NCBI RefSeq assembly: GCF_000143415.4 | Contig: NW_003314267.1 | Coordinates: 3,679,138-3,743,137, forward strand | Length of the DNA stretch: 64,000 nucleotides | Origin: Selaginella moellendorffii | Taxonomy: Eukaryota > Streptophyta > Lycopodiopsida > Selaginellales > Selaginellaceae | Direction of reading: 5' to 3' | Shown: in pieces, positions 22,035 to 33,800 of the stretch | Layout: every line of letters begins with the position of its first letter | Position numbering within the stretch: the stretch's first letter is position 1 | Program-made: the position numbers and the translations under genes | The notes under the pieces: generated by a model | Seen by the model: only the letters and a program-made list of their open reading frames with translations | Database searches by the model: none | Told to the model about the DNA's origin: nothing

Positions 22035-23384
22035 TTATTTACAAACTGACTTAAGAAATGGATGCTTCAAAGCTTCATCAGGAGTTATTCGCTTACTGGG
22101 ATCTAGAGTAAGCATCCTCTCTAACAAGTTCTTGAATCTCGCCATCAGCGCTCCATCTTCCCCTGTAAGATCTGAAATACAACTTGTCTTAACATTGAAG
22201 GACGCCATACTTCTCAGAGTTTCCAGCTTTGTCACGGGATCTAGCTGCCGGAACTCAAAGTTCTCGTTGAAATGCATGCCCGTAAACGCTCCTTTCTTCA
22301 ACATCGCCTTTGGAAACGCCCCCTTGAGCTCCATTTGCTGCTTGAGAAGCCCGTTGTTAGTAGCAACAGGAAAGAGGAACTTGCCCGTGTAGAGCTCATA
22401 CAAGCAGCAGCCGGCAGACCACATATCGATTGGGTGGCTGTAGGGAGCCACCCCGAGGATGATCTCCGGTGCCCGGTAGCTCGGACTCACCAGGTATGGG
22501 GTCTCCGCGGACGGGGTTTGATCCCTCGCAAACATGGCCACCCCAAAGTCGCACAGCTTGATCGATCTCCGGGACTTTGTGACCATGATGTTGTCAGGCT
22601 TGATGTCGCAGTGCAAGATACCGCAATGGGCCAAGTGCTGGAGGGCAACCATGAGCTGGTGAGCATAGACACAGATGGTTTTGAGATTGATACCTCTGTT
22701 TCGTCCGTACTTGTTTGTGATCTGCCGGAGGTTTAGATCCAGGAACTCCATCACCAGGCACAGATGCTCGCGATACACAAAGCTGTCGAGGAGCTTCACG
22801 CAGTGGTTGTCTTTGTTCGTGGCCTCCGGCTCCGCCACCTTTTTGAGGATCTGGAGCTCCGACTTTGCAGACCGGAGCATGAGATCGTTCTTCCGGGGGA
22901 TCTTGATGGCAACCTCCTGCTGGCACTCTGGCAAAAGGGACTTAGCCAGGAAAACCGTGGAGAACATCCCGCTTCCTATGGATGCCTTCACCTGGTATTT
23001 GGAGTTGATTGTCTCGCCAACCCGGGCCTTGTAGTAGAACTCTTGATCGTGCCAATTGTCGGGGTTGTCGTTCCTTACCCCTTGTCCAGAAGCCTCCGGA
23101 TTTATGATTTCTGCGAGTGGCGTCTCCGTAAACATGTCTTGAGCTGGAGGACTCGATGATTTGTCGCAAGAATTACTGGCGATCTTGGCAGTGTCATGAG
23201 GAACAGGGTTGCCGAGAGAAACACTCTCCTGTTCTACTATTTGTCCTTCTTCTAGTGCATGCTTCTCCAGGATTGCCTGTCTCCTCTTCCTGCTTTCCTC
23301 TCTAACTCTTTCCACCATTGCATCTTCGTCCTCTTCTACTCTTATCTGGTAGTTTTCGCTCCTCTTTCTTCGGCCCATGTCCAA
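22035..23384 (-). CDS. PRP4/PRPF4B-type protein kinase, intronless copy 2
   Basis: 449-residue single frame, nearly identical to the kinase at 15531-16880; only a few substitutions are visible (for example KYQVKAS is kept, SLFPECE becomes SLLPECQ, and VMESLDL becomes VMEFLDL). All kinase landmarks are kept: the glycine loop, VAIK, HCDIKPDN, DFG and the CMGC insert. Both copies are open, unlike the other members of the duplicated block, so both may be functional. The high similarity could mean recent duplication or gene conversion. Confidence 0.88.
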   Translation of the reverse strand: MDMGRRKRSENYQIRVEEDEDAMVERVREESRKRRQAILEKHALEEGQIVEQESVSLGNPVPHDTAKIASNSCDKSSSPPAQDMFTETPLAEIINPEASGQGVRNDNPDNWHDQEFYYKARVGETINSKYQVKASIGSGMFSTVFLAKSLLPECQQEVAIKIPRKNDLMLRSAKSELQILKKVAEPEATNKDNHCVKLLDSFVYREHLCLVMEFLDLNLRQITNKYGRNRGINLKTICVYAHQLMVALQHLAHCGILHCDIKPDNIMVTKSRRSIKLCDFGVAMFARDQTPSAETPYLVSPSYRAPEIILGVAPYSHPIDMWSAGCCLYELYTGKFLFPVATNNGLLKQQMELKGAFPKAMLKKGAFTGMHFNENFEFRQLDPVTKLETLRSMASFNVKTSCISDLTGEDGALMARFKNLLERMLTLDPSKRITPDEALKHPFLKSVCK

Positions 23385-24127
23385 AACCTAGGGCTTTGCT
23401 TCCTTTTATTTTCCTTTTTGTTAAGGACAAGTTTATTCTTTGACATTATATACTACAATGAGCAAGATATCCACCTGATTGGGGAGCTCCTAGGTCACAC
23501 TATTGCAGCTAAATCTGAAGCGTTCGCTCCAGGAAGTTTTGATTGTGTGCAACAGAGTATATGTCAGTTTTCTCAAGAAACTGATAGAATTCATGTGTGC
23601 GAAACACGTGAATATTCCTGCCTGTTATATTTCTCCTTTGAAGTGAGCGAACACTTAAAGATTTGTGTGCAAACAAAGAAACGAAGTAGCTCATAGTCTC
23701 TCACCTGGGGTGGATATCCTGTACACTGCCGAAACCTGACAGGACTTCTCATACGTTCTGGGGCGAAACACAGTGTCAACCGGAGCCACTCGTTCATTGA
23801 TATCCTTTTATTTTTGACAAATTCTCAGGAGAGTAACTTTGTCACGAGTTTCTTGAGGCCAATCTTAGAGGTATATTTCATGTGATCGTTGTCACAGACA
23901 CGAGATCATCGAAACGGAACAGCCAATTATTATTGGCTCACATTCCTGGCGCGAGAGGTTGGGGAACCACGAATAATTTTAAAAATCTTTTAAAGGTCAA
24001 GCCCTAGAAAAGCCCTAAGAATGTACTTTAGGGTTCTTCGTGGCGTGGGCTCGCTCCAGATGATTCGTTTGTGAGGTATTGGCCTAGATCTTCGCTCTCC
24101 AGACGCTAGATCTCGGGGGATCTGGCC
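23385..24127. other. Intergenic: kinase and VPS35 upstream regions
   Basis: About 740 bp between divergent genes. The right third (from about 23990) is probably the VPS35 promoter and 5' UTR. Frames at 23259-23696 and 23990-24391 are shadows or random. No RNA gene seen. Confidence 0.35.
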
Positions 24128-27100
24128 ATGGCGGCGGCGGACGCTGTCACTGCAGCTGAAGAGCAGGACAAATGGCTCGCGGATGCCATGGCTCTGGTCC
24201 AGCACAATGCCTTCTTCATGCATCGGGCGCTGGTAAGCTTGTAGCATGCATGGAGGATCAAAAGGACATTGATCCATTGGTTTTTCTTCTTCCTCACTGG
24301 TTGCATTTTCGCTCTTCACGCAGGATAACAACAACTTGAGAGATGCTTTGAAGTACTCTGCGCAAATGCTATCGGAGCTTCGCACCTCCAAATTGTCTCC
24401 ACAGAAGTACTACGAGCTGTGTAAGTGTTTTCCTGTCTCTTTGTTTTTCTTTTTTCCTTGCTTGGCTCGACTCACTATACTCACAAATCGAATGCTTCAG
24501 ATATGAAGAGTTTTGACGAGCTTCGGAAGCTCGAGTTCTTCTTCAAGGACGAGACGAAAAGAGGCCGCACGAATGCCGATCTCTACGAGCTTGTTCAGCA
24601 CGCTGGCAACATCTTACCGAGGCTGTATGCTCTTTTTCTTTTTCTACTCTTTCTTTCATTCTCCTGAGACGTCGTTCGTTTCTTTCAGGTACCTGCTTAT
24701 TACAGTAGGCTCGGTGTACATAAATTCCAAGGAAGCTCCCGCAAAGGACGTCCTGAAGGATTTGGTTGAAATGAGCCGTGGTGTCCAGCATCCCATTCGT
24801 GGTTTGTTCCTGAGAAGCTACTTGGCTCAAGTCAGTCGCGACAAGCTACCAGACGTTGGCTCCGAATACGAAGGGTATGTTTTTAAGTTTGCCGTTGCTA
24901 AGCTCACAACGCAATGCAGGGAAGGAGGTAGTGTCAATGATGCCGTGGAGTTTGTGCTTCAGAATTTCACGGAAATGAATAAGCTCTGGGTCCGGATGCA
25001 ACACCAGGTCAGTACACACCATCTCGTGTCAAGAATGTGAGAGAGCATGCACCTTAGCTCATGAAGTGTTCCTGAACGGAGGAAGGCTTGAGAGTCCTGA
25101 ACGTAGTCTTGCGTATGCAGGCTTTTGTTATGAGGGTCAGGATGATTTAAGGCTATTCTGCAGGGACCCGCTCGGGAGAAGGAAAAGCGAGAAAAGGAGA
25201 GGAGACAGCTGCGAGATTTGGTATGTTATGCTAAGCGCCCTGGACAAACTTATACCTCCTCTCTGGCAGGTTGGGAAAAATCTTCACGTTCTAAGTCAGC
25301 TTGAAGGTGTAGATCTTGCAATGTACAGGGATGTGGTCCTCCCAAGAGTGCTCGAACAGGTATGTTTCCATGTTCTTGAGAAATATAAACTCTAAAAGAG
25401 CACCAGGTTGTTAATTGCAAAGACGAAATCGCACAGTACTATTTGATGGACTGTATCATCCAAGTGTTCCCCGATGAGTTTCACCTGCAAACTTTAGAAT
25501 CTCTTCTAGGAGCATGCCCCCAGCTACAGGTTTGTTATTTCTTTTACTATGATTGCTTTACAACTAACTGTGGTATGCAATCTTAGACCACTGTTGATGT
25601 CAAGACGGTAATGGCACAACTTATGGACAGGCTTTCGAACTATGTCGCCTCTACACCAGATGTCCTACCGGAGATTTTACAAGTAGAAGCTTTTGGCAAA
25701 CTCAGCACTGCTACCATGAAGGTACGTAAGACCAGGCTTCTAGAATTTTTTGGAGATTTATTGTTGTTGCAGGTTATAGATGCTCAACCTGACATGCCGC
25801 TTGTAGGTGCTGTTAGTCTTTTTGTGGCTTTGTTAACCTTTACTTTGAGAGTACACGCTGATCGTCTGGACTATGTCGACCAAGTTTTGGTAAGCAACTT
25901 TGTCTGGTTATTACTGAGGTGCTCAAATCATTATTGATCAGGGTGCCTGCTTTAAGAAGCTTGAAGGAAGGGGGAAGGTTAAAGACAGCAAGGCTACTAA
26001 ACAGATTGTGGCCTTGTTGAGTGCACCTCTAGAGAAGTACAATGACGTTGTCACTGTGTTGAAGCTTACGAATTATCCACGGGTTATGGACCACCTGGAT
26101 TATGAAACGAACAAGAGTATGGCAGTGACTATTATCCAGTTCATTATGAAAAACAACACGCTTATATCGAGTGTTGATAAGGTGACGATAAAATCTTTTT
26201 TCAGGCAGTTTTTTAAAATGCAGGCCAGGTGGAGGCACTTTTTGAGCTTTTAAAAGAACTTATCAAAGACAGTGAAGGGAATCCCGCGTTAGACGAGGCA
26301 AGTCCAGCTTATTAAAAAAAGAATCCGTGGCTGACTTTCATGCTCATTCGTAACAGATTGATGAAGAAGACTTTCAAGAGGAGCAAAACCTTGTTGCTAA
26401 ACTAGTACATCTTCTAAAGAACGATGATGACACAGAAATGTTTAAGGTAGTGATTCTTGGAGAAGGTCGTTGCCTGTAATACAAACTTCAAAACCTTTGC
26501 AGATTCTGGAAGCAGCTACAAAACACTTTACAGAAGGAGGTTCAAAGCGTCTCTCCTTGACTCTACCTTCACTCGTATTCTCGGCATTGAAGGTATATAC
26601 AGTTCAGAGTTTATTTGGCTCTAACGTGTTCTCGGTAAAGTTTGTGCGACAATTACAATTCCGAAATGCAACGGACGAAAGCCCGGTTTCTCCAAAGAAA
26701 GTTTTCCAATATCTGCATCAGGTAACTTGGACGCACTAATTTTATCACAACCTTAATTTCTTTTTCACTCAGACGATTGAATCGCTATCAACAGTGCCTG
26801 CTCCGGAGCTGGCATTACGTTTATATCTTCAGTGCGCGGAGGCTGCCAGTGACTGTGACTTGGAGCCTGTTGCCTATGAGTTCTTTACGCAAGCGTTTAT
26901 GCTTTACGAAGAAGAGATCGCTGTGAGTGTCGTGGCGAATTTATTTTCTGAACTTCGTCTTAACATTCATGTGCAGGACTCTAAAGCACAAATCACGGCA
27001 ATGCACCTGATCATCGGGACATTGCAGAGAACTACTGTCTTTGGGGTAGAAAACAGAGACACGCTCACTCACAAAGCTACAGGGGTAAGCTTTGCTCGTA

Positions 27101-27677
27101 CTTTCAGACCGAATCTCACTCTCGCTCTTGCAGTACTCGGCGAAATTGCTAAGAAAACCGGATCAATGTCGTGCCGTGTATGCTTGCTCGCATTTGTTCT
27201 GGAACGACGACGGTGGGACTCAAGACGGGGAGAGGTACGTTTCTCTCGGCACTGGATTAACTCTGTGAATCCCATAACACTGTCAAAACACTCAGGGTGC
27301 TACTGTGCTTAAAGCGAGCTCTCAGAATCGCCAATGCTGCTCAGCAAGTGTCCAGTGCAAGCAGGGGAAGCAGCGGACCAGTCACTCTCTTCGTTGAGAT
27401 ACTGAACAAGTCTGTTTTGCTAGATTTCGTTTCTTTCGTTTGAAACACTAAACTATTTCATTTCAGGTACCTCTACTACTTCGAGAAAGGCGTCCCGGCT
27501 GTAGCGAGCAGCCTTGTCCAGGGACTCCTGGAGCTGATCATGACGGAGACTCAAAGCGAGAAAACATCCAAAGACGCGGCTGTGGATGCTTTCTTCGCAA
27601 GCACGATGAGGTACATACAGTCCCAGAAACAAAAGAGCGATGCGTCTGGAGAGCGGTATGGTACCATTCAGATATAG
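24128..27677 (+). CDS. VPS35: Retromer cargo-recognition subunit VPS35
   Basis: Twenty exons (24128-24232, 24324-24420, 24501-24624, 24689-24874, 24920-25007, 25164-25220, 25270-25359, 25407-25529, 25587-25721, 25773-25889, 25942-26181, 26229-26297, 26357-26446, 26503-26592, 26641-26721, 26773-26922, 26977-27084, 27134-27234, 27296-27409, 27467-27677) give about 791 residues, the usual length. Near the N-terminus is the conserved VPS26-contact segment with [14 protein letters not shown] (about 107). Further matches are RGLFLRSYL, the long alpha-solenoid, and YLYYFEKG near the C-terminus. It recycles receptors from endosomes. The intron after 26297 starts with GC (gcaagt). A decayed copy of the last exons lies at 29405-29870. 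Confidence 0.95.
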
Positions 27678-27780
27678 CGCGGTGGAAAAAAAAAAAAAAA
27701 GAAGGCTCGTTGTGTATATCCTCCCATTCCAAATAAGCGAAATTTTTTTTAAGCGAATGACTTTAACTTAAAACAGTGAC

Positions 27781-28740
27781 GTGCCATGTATCTCAGCCGT
27801 TAAAACTAGACGAGAAAGGTATGATCCCTTTATATATAAGGTTTATCACTTGGAGAATAGGTTAATGGCGTTTATCAAAGAACACTACGACTGTGTGGCA
27901 AGGGAGACAAGGGACGAGCGTAGAAAGAGTCGCGTGATTCGCCTTCGGCAGCTAAACAACATGGTAAAACAGTGTCTCTTGTCTGAGTTGATCGGTGGCG
28001 CTGGCGACCACAAAGCTTCGAATATCAAGGTCTTGGATCTGGCTTGCGGCAGAGGAGGCGACATCTTCAAGCTGGAGGGGCTGGGAGTGCGCAACTACGT
28101 GGGAGTGGACTTCTCCCCAGAACGAATCAAAGAGGCCGAGGAGAGAGCTCGAGCCCTAAGATCCATGGCAGCCAAGTTTGTGGAGCACGATTGCTTCTCG
28201 TCAAGTTTGCCCCAAGACGTCACGGCGGAGGGACCGTACGACGCTTGCAGCTGCCAACTTGCGATACACTACGCTGCATGCGACGAGGCCACCGCGCGGA
28301 CGGCACTGGAGAACATCTCGGCGTCGCTCAAGCCGGGGGGATTGTTCGTAGGCACCACGGTCGACTCGCGGGTGGTTTTGGAGAAGCTAAAGAGGGTGGC
28401 GGGCAACACGGAGCTGTCCAACAGTGTGTACAAGCTCGCCTTGAAGCAACCCGTCAAGGAGGAGCTAGTGTTTGGCAACGAGTACAACTTTGCGTTGGAG
28501 GGCGTGGTGAACGACTGCCCGGAGTACCTTGTGTTCTTCGATGCCTGGGAGAAGCTTGCGAGGGAGTATGGTCTCAAGCTCGTCATGCACGCAAATTTTA
28601 AAGAGTTTGCTTGGAAGCACAGGCTGGGCAGGAAGATGGGCGAGCTCACAGGGGCGGAGAAGGAGGTTTTCCCTTTGTATTGCGTCTTTGCTTTCGAAAA
28701 GTTGCCCTGTATGAGCAGGAATAAGAAGCTCAAACGATGA
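27781..28740 (+). CDS. mRNA cap guanine-N7 methyltransferase-like protein, intronless
   Basis: Single frame of 319 codons, 104 bp after VPS35. The segment HYDCVARETRDERRKS followed by RLRQLNNMVKQ matches the start of the RNMT/ABD1 catalytic domain. SAM motif I is KVLDLACGRGGDIFKLE (about 83-99). Then come VGVDFSPERIKEAEERA, the motif IV region FVEHDCFS, and later SCQLAIHYA, LKPGGLFVGTTVDS, and EYLVFFDAWEKLAREYGLKL. The family methylates the 5' cap guanosine in the nucleus. A second Met at codon 29 (27865) could be the start. A TATA-like stretch (tttatatataag) lies at 27829-27840, inside the longer reading. Lack of introns suggests a retrocopy origin. Confidence 0.88.
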   Translation: MPCISAVKTRRERYDPFIYKVYHLENRLMAFIKEHYDCVARETRDERRKSRVIRLRQLNNMVKQCLLSELIGGAGDHKASNIKVLDLACGRGGDIFKLEGLGVRNYVGVDFSPERIKEAEERARALRSMAAKFVEHDCFSSSLPQDVTAEGPYDACSCQLAIHYAACDEATARTALENISASLKPGGLFVGTTVDSRVVLEKLKRVAGNTELSNSVYKLALKQPVKEELVFGNEYNFALEGVVNDCPEYLVFFDAWEKLAREYGLKLVMHANFKEFAWKHRLGRKMGELTGAEKEVFPLYCVFAFEKLPCMSRNKKLKR

Positions 28741-28836
28741 AATAAGTTACTATGCTCACTCTGGAGCTTAGATTGTAAGATCAACACTATACCCTTTTTA
28801 AAAAATGTTTCGTTTTTGCTAAGATAAACCAATTTT

Positions 28837-29404
28837 TAGGAGCGCTCGAGCTTTGCAGGCATGGCGCGGATTCGCCAGCGCCTCTGCTGCTTGGATTCGC
28901 AAGCGCCGTCGTTGCCGACGCCTTCTCCTGCCTCCAAGCATTTGATCAGGTATGGATTTTCGAGGCTCTCTCGAGAAATGTAGGCAATGGCCGTGTGGTT
29001 TCGTCGCAGAATGGATAAGAAATCCATCGCCGACGACTGTGACCTGTCTCCACATGCGATTTCCCTTATCAACTTAGAGCTGCTGTTGCGGAGGCAGCTC
29101 CTTCACAGCGCTGATCGATCAGTGCTTTCTAAGCAAAGACAGTTATTTTTCTTTTCTATTTCAGAGGCGAGAGGTGGAATGGATGGGGGAAGTGGTCTCT
29201 CCTGGATGCTCCACAGGACCAAGATCTCTCCCTGGTGTGGTGGTCACGGGAGGAGCTTTTACTGCTGACTCCCAGGGGGATCGAGTAGTTAGTGAAAGGT
29301 GGTTCAAAGGCCTGGGCTTATCTCCGGAGACGCGGAGTTTCTGTATTCGATGCAGCTCCGAGTTCTGGAAAGCATGAGTGTGGGGGATCTCTGAAAGAGC
29401 TGTG
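28837..29404 (+). pseudogene. Decayed 5' half of a NUP133 copy
   Basis: Colinear fragments of the intact NUP133 at 30.8-32.5 kb: 28837-29060 matches 30857-31110 (exon 1, first intron, start of exon 2); 29165-29225 matches 31240-31300; 29229-29330 matches 31850-31990; 29330-29400 matches pieces near 32250 and 32480. Large internal deletions and frameshifts remove coding capacity. It lies directly after the cap methyltransferase and directly before a VPS35 fragment. Confidence 0.85.
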
Positions 29405-29870
29405 CTGTTTTCCGGAAACGAAGAGATCGTTGTGAGTGTGTGGCATATTAATTTTCTGGACGCTGCAGAGAAGTACTGTTTATGAGAAAACAGAGACACG
29501 CTCACTCACAAAGCTGCAGGGGTAAGCTTTGCCGGTACTTTCAGACCCAGTCTCACTCTCGGACTTGCAGTACTCGGGGAAATTGCTAAGAAAGACGGAT
29601 CAATATCGTGCTGTGTATGCGAGCAAGCATTTGTTCTGGAATGAGCATGGCGGGACTCAAGACGGAAAGAGGTGCATTTCTCTCAGCAGTAGATCTGTCA
29701 AAACTCTCAAGACACTGTCAAAACTCTCAGGGTGCTGCTGCGCTTAAAGCGAGCTCTCAGAATTGCCAATGCTGAAGCAGCGCCTCTCTTCGTTGCAATA
29801 CTGTTCAAACTAAGTTCATTCCAGTTACCTCTACTACTTCGAGAAAGGCGTCCCGCTCCCGCTCGCAGCA
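29405..29870 (+). pseudogene. Decayed 3' end of a VPS35 copy
   Basis: Matches the VPS35 exons and introns at about 26905-27510. Pieces include the intron around ggtaagctttgc, the exon with [10 protein letters not shown]-like sequence (here frameshifted), and the exon encoding LYYFEKGVP at about 29826-29855. Retention of introns shows a genomic duplication rather than a retrocopy. It has stops and deletions. Confidence 0.85.
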
Positions 29871-29879
29871 GGTCCTTGA

Positions 29880-30070
29880 TTGTAGTTAAAGCCGAGTGAT
29901 CCCTCTCAGCGGGAGTGGACTTTATCTTCGAAAGAATCAAAAAGAGACCTCGACCTTGGCAGCGAAGTTGACACGCTTGCAGCTAACTTGCAATACAGTA
30001 CGCTGCCACCGTGGGCAGATGGCTTGTGCGTGGTTTTGGACAGCATCCATGAATTTCTCTCAACACAACT
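29880..30070 (+). pseudogene. Fragment of a cap methyltransferase copy
   Basis: Short matches to the methyltransferase gene: 29900-29960 resembles 28098-28150 (gggagtggactt, then gaatcaaa-type sequence), and 29960-30010 resembles 28235-28275 (cttgcagct, caacttgc). Heavily deleted. Its order after the VPS35 piece repeats the intact VPS35-methyltransferase order upstream. Confidence 0.6.
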
Positions 30071-30108
30071 TGACTTGCCTCTCATTTATTTAAAGCATAG
30101 ACAGCATC

Positions 30109-30432
30109 TCATTCTGAACAGGTTATAGAGAAGCTGAGAAATGGAAACCCCCAGTCCTGACATTCTTCGTAAGTTATGGGCTCAGGTAGACCTCCACAAT
30201 TTGGTTGTACGAAAATATCAATGAGATTCCCATCGAAGTGAATCTTGTAACTTTGAACTCCTTCTAGAGTCTGGCACTGACCACAACTAGAATACTTATC
30301 AATTTGCTCATCACAACCTGATGCAGCATACGTAGTGATGGTGGTGTCAGCTCCCACACTCCCAGTAACCAATGCAATCACAACTATGATGAACGGGATC
30401 ACATATACACTAGCCTTGAGCACTCCAGCCAT
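30109..30432 (-). CDS. MiAMP1-like antimicrobial peptide precursor
   Basis: Minus-strand frame of 107 residues from the ATG at 30432. An upstream in-frame ATG at 30456 exists, but the chosen start aligns with the paralog at 41295, which is also 107 residues. A hydrophobic signal peptide ends near VTGSVGA. The mature part has six Cys in the MiAMP1 pattern (C-x9-C-x2-C, then three more) with DKYSSCGQCQTL, YKIHFDG and a final FSITC. Family knowledge: MiAMP1 forms a small beta-barrel (beta-barrelin) secreted as a defence peptide. A TATA-like ttatata (plus-strand) lies at 30467-30473. Confidence 0.85.
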   Translation of the reverse strand: MAGVLKASVYVIPFIIVVIALVTGSVGADTTITTYAASGCDEQIDKYSSCGQCQTLEGVQSYKIHFDGNLIDIFVQPNCGGLPEPITYEECQDWGFPFLSFSITCSE

Positions 30433-30466
30433 ATTCACTGCTTGCCATTGATCCAAAGTTTTAGTG

Positions 30467-30473
30467 TTATATA
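30467..30473 (-). promoter_or_regulatory. TATA box of the minus-strand MiAMP1-like gene
   Basis: TATATAA on the minus strand, 35 bp before the chosen ATG. Transcription would start close to the ATG, which disfavours the upstream ATG at 30456. Confidence 0.5.
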
Positions 30474-30836
30474 GCTCAACTCAGCTGCCTGCGTGCAACT
30501 CGTGGGATGATTGTGTGATCTTTTTGGGCATAAGTTAAGCAGCTTTTAAATTTTCATTTCACGTGGGACACAGCTGTGAACAGCTTAGCGTAATTAGTTT
30601 ACCATCAGCAATTATTTATGTTGGAGTGCACATGTGTGGAAATGCTCCAAACTTGGTCCTATTTGGCGTCAAGCGCAAGAGCTTCAGAGCCTCGATAATC
30701 CATGCCATGGATTATCGTCGGCTAGGTATAGGAGATTCCACACGTGAATCATCCTTGTCCAAGAGAGATTGAGGAATATGCCCAGTCATTTCTACAAAAG
30801 TGCTTAAACCCTAGCGTTTTTCTAGGGCTTAACCGG
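30474..30836. other. Divergent spacer: MiAMP1-like and NUP133 upstream regions
   Basis: Upstream regions of two divergent genes. Short frames at 30563-30772 lack features. Includes the 5' leader of NUP133 (the motif aaaccctag near 30807 resembles a plant telobox, aaaccctaa-type, common in housekeeping promoters). Confidence 0.35.
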
Positions 30837-33800
30837 ATGTTCTCTCCCGCCTCGCGAGGCGCTCGAGCTCGCAAGGCTCCGCAGCGGCATGGCGCGGATT
30901 CGCCAGCGCCTGCGCTGGGATCTGCTGCCACCGCCTCCAGCTCGCCTCAAGCGCCGCCGATGCCGACGCCTTCTCCTGCCTCCAAGCATTTCAGGTATGG
31001 ATTTTCGAGGCTCTCTCGAGAAATGTAGGCAATGGCCGTGTGCTTTCGTCCTAGGATGGCTCCCATTTTGAAGAGTGGAGACAAGAAATCCATCGCCGAC
31101 GGCTGTGACCCTGTCTTCGTGTGCGATTTCCCTCATCAGCTTAGAGCTGCTGTTACGGAGGCAGCTCCTTCACATCGCTCAGGCAAGTCGATCGATCAGT
31201 GCTTTCTAAGAAAAGACCGATTCTTGTTTTCCTTTTCAGAGGCGAGAGGTGGAATGGATGGCGGAAGTGGTCTCTCTTGGATGCTCCACAGAACCAAGAT
31301 CTTCGTGTGGAGCCATTTGCGCAACCAGGCGTCGTCAGAGTGTAAGATTCTCAACGTCCCACCACAGCTTTGCACGGAAGGCGATGGTCAGAGTATTGAT
31401 TCCAGACATGGAAGTAGCTGGCTCGTCCGGATTGTGAATCGTGGGAAGGAGTCTAGTCTCGTGAAAGGTCGCGTTTCAGCTAGCCTCGTTCTATGCAGTC
31501 AGAAGAGCTTGACGGTGGTTTACTGGCCGGATATTTTTAGGGACACAGAGATCTTGCCTGTGGTGGCTATGCCGGATGACAAGCTTCTTCAGATAGATGA
31601 CAGATATGGTGGAGCTCCCGGACGGAGGTCTTCTTCGTCGTCGTATGGTCCTCAAGCAGATACAAAGCCGGTGAAGTCACTCATTGCCACAGGACTTAGA
31701 AACCTGGAATGCGTAGCCATCGCCAGCTGCTTGGGGAACTTATGGAGGTTTGACTGCTCCGTGTCTGGGATTTCCTGGCGGTCTGTAAATGCTGAGGTTC
31801 GTGGGAAGAGCGACAACTTTGGGCCTTTCGATTTCAACAACAATGGCATAGTCCGCTCCCTGGTGTGGTGGTCACGGGAGGAGCTTTTACTGCTCACTCC
31901 CAGGGGGATCGAGTGCTGGGACGTGCAGTTAGTGAAAGGTGGTCAGCTCTCAAAGGCCTGGGCTTACGATATCTCCGAAGACGCGGAGGTTTTGAAGGAT
32001 CTAACGAGTCAGAAACAAGTGTGGCTTCTCGATTTGCAAGTTACTGCGGAAAAGAACCTGACCGTGCTAGCGGCATCTTTATCCAAGGATCGAGTCACGA
32101 GCTCCAGTTACATGCAGTACTTCATGCTCACTTTTCTGTGTGCACCACCTTCGGGTAGGAGATTCGGCGAATGCTGTGACCCGCAGTTCAGATGCGTCAA
32201 GAAGAAAGCTCCAGCACAAGTTATCTTACCGAAGGCTCGAGTAGAGGTGGAGGAGTTTCTGTATTCGATGCAGCTCCGAGTTGGTGGAAAGCCTGCCGGT
32301 TCAGCCATGGTTCTTGCAGGTGATGGCACCGCAACGATCTCTCATTACTTACACGGCGTTGGTCGGCTATACCAGTTCGATCTTGCATGGGATGCCGGCA
32401 GAGTTTTAGACGCTTCTGTGGTACCTTCGGTTGATGACAGCGACGAAGGCGCTTGGCTTGTTTTGACCGAGAAAGCAGGAGTGTGGGGGATTCCTGAAAG
32501 AGCTGTGCTGCTTGGTGCTGTTGAGCCTCCGGAAAGGAGCCTCTCGCGGAAAGGCAGTGCTAAAGACGAGTCCGTCAAGGAGCAGAGGCGACGATTAGCA
32601 GTCGAAAGCACGGATGGTGTGGGAAAAGTCCTGACAAGGAATTCCACTCAACGTCTTCTCCAAGATGAAGAAGCAGAGGCAACAGTCGGTCAGCTATTTC
32701 AACATTATGTGACTACTCGGCAAGTGATCGCGGTCTTTGAGAAGCTACAGAAGACCGGAGCATTCGATGACGAAGGCGAAATGAATATTTTCGCTCGCTT
32801 CAGCAAGTCAATTGTCGATACAATAGCCAAGCATTGGGCTTCGGGTGGAGCTGGAGGTGCAGCCACGATGGCCATTACTTCGCAACTTACTGAGAAACAA
32901 AAGCGCCATCAACAGTATCTGAATTTTCTCGCAGCTTCTAAATGTCATGAGTTCCTTCGGCACCAACGAAGTAAGTCCGTGTATTAAGTTTCTCTCTCCG
33001 TTTTTGGCTGCTGAACAACGTCTTGACCAGGGAGTAGTCTGCACACGATCCTGGAGCATGGTGAGAAACTTGCTGCGTTGCTAAAGATCAAGGACACGTA
33101 CAACTCTCGAGCTCCTGGCCAGAGCGGTGGTGAAGCAGAAGAAGCTCAGATTACTGGAGCTCTCTGGGATACAATTCAGCTAGTCGGAGAGAAAGCTCGC
33201 AGAAAGAATGTGATGCTCATGGACAAGGAAAAGATGGAGGTGTTTTTTACGCGGGTATCAGACATAGAAGAGCTTTTCGGTTGCATCGATGAACACAGTC
33301 AAGCTATAATCGGGCAGGAGATGTCACTGAAGTCACAAACCGAACGCTTATGCGAGGTTGCCGACGCCTGCTCCTCTGCTGTTAGAGCTGGCATTCAGTA
33401 CAGAGATACACAACAGACATGGTATCCGTCTCCAGAGGGCTTGACGCCCTGGTACTGTAAAGCAACAGTGCGTTCCGGATTATGGCGACTGGCGACCCAT
33501 CTTATGGACGTCCAGACAGAGCTTGACGTCCAGTCAAAGGAAAAGCTGATGGTATCTCTTGCTGATATAGCCGATGTTCTTCTCGAAGGCTATGCCGGTG
33601 CTATTTTGGCCAAGATAGAGCGCGACGAGGAGTACCGAGGCTTGCAACTCGAGTACTGGAGCAGACGTGATAGTCTTCTACTGACTCTTCAACAGCATGA
33701 AAGAGAAGCAGCCGAACTGGCTTCTCAGGTAAAGATCAGTTGTGTGACATACATGGCTCTAACTAACGTCGTATTTGGTGTGTAGCACGCTGAAAGCGCC

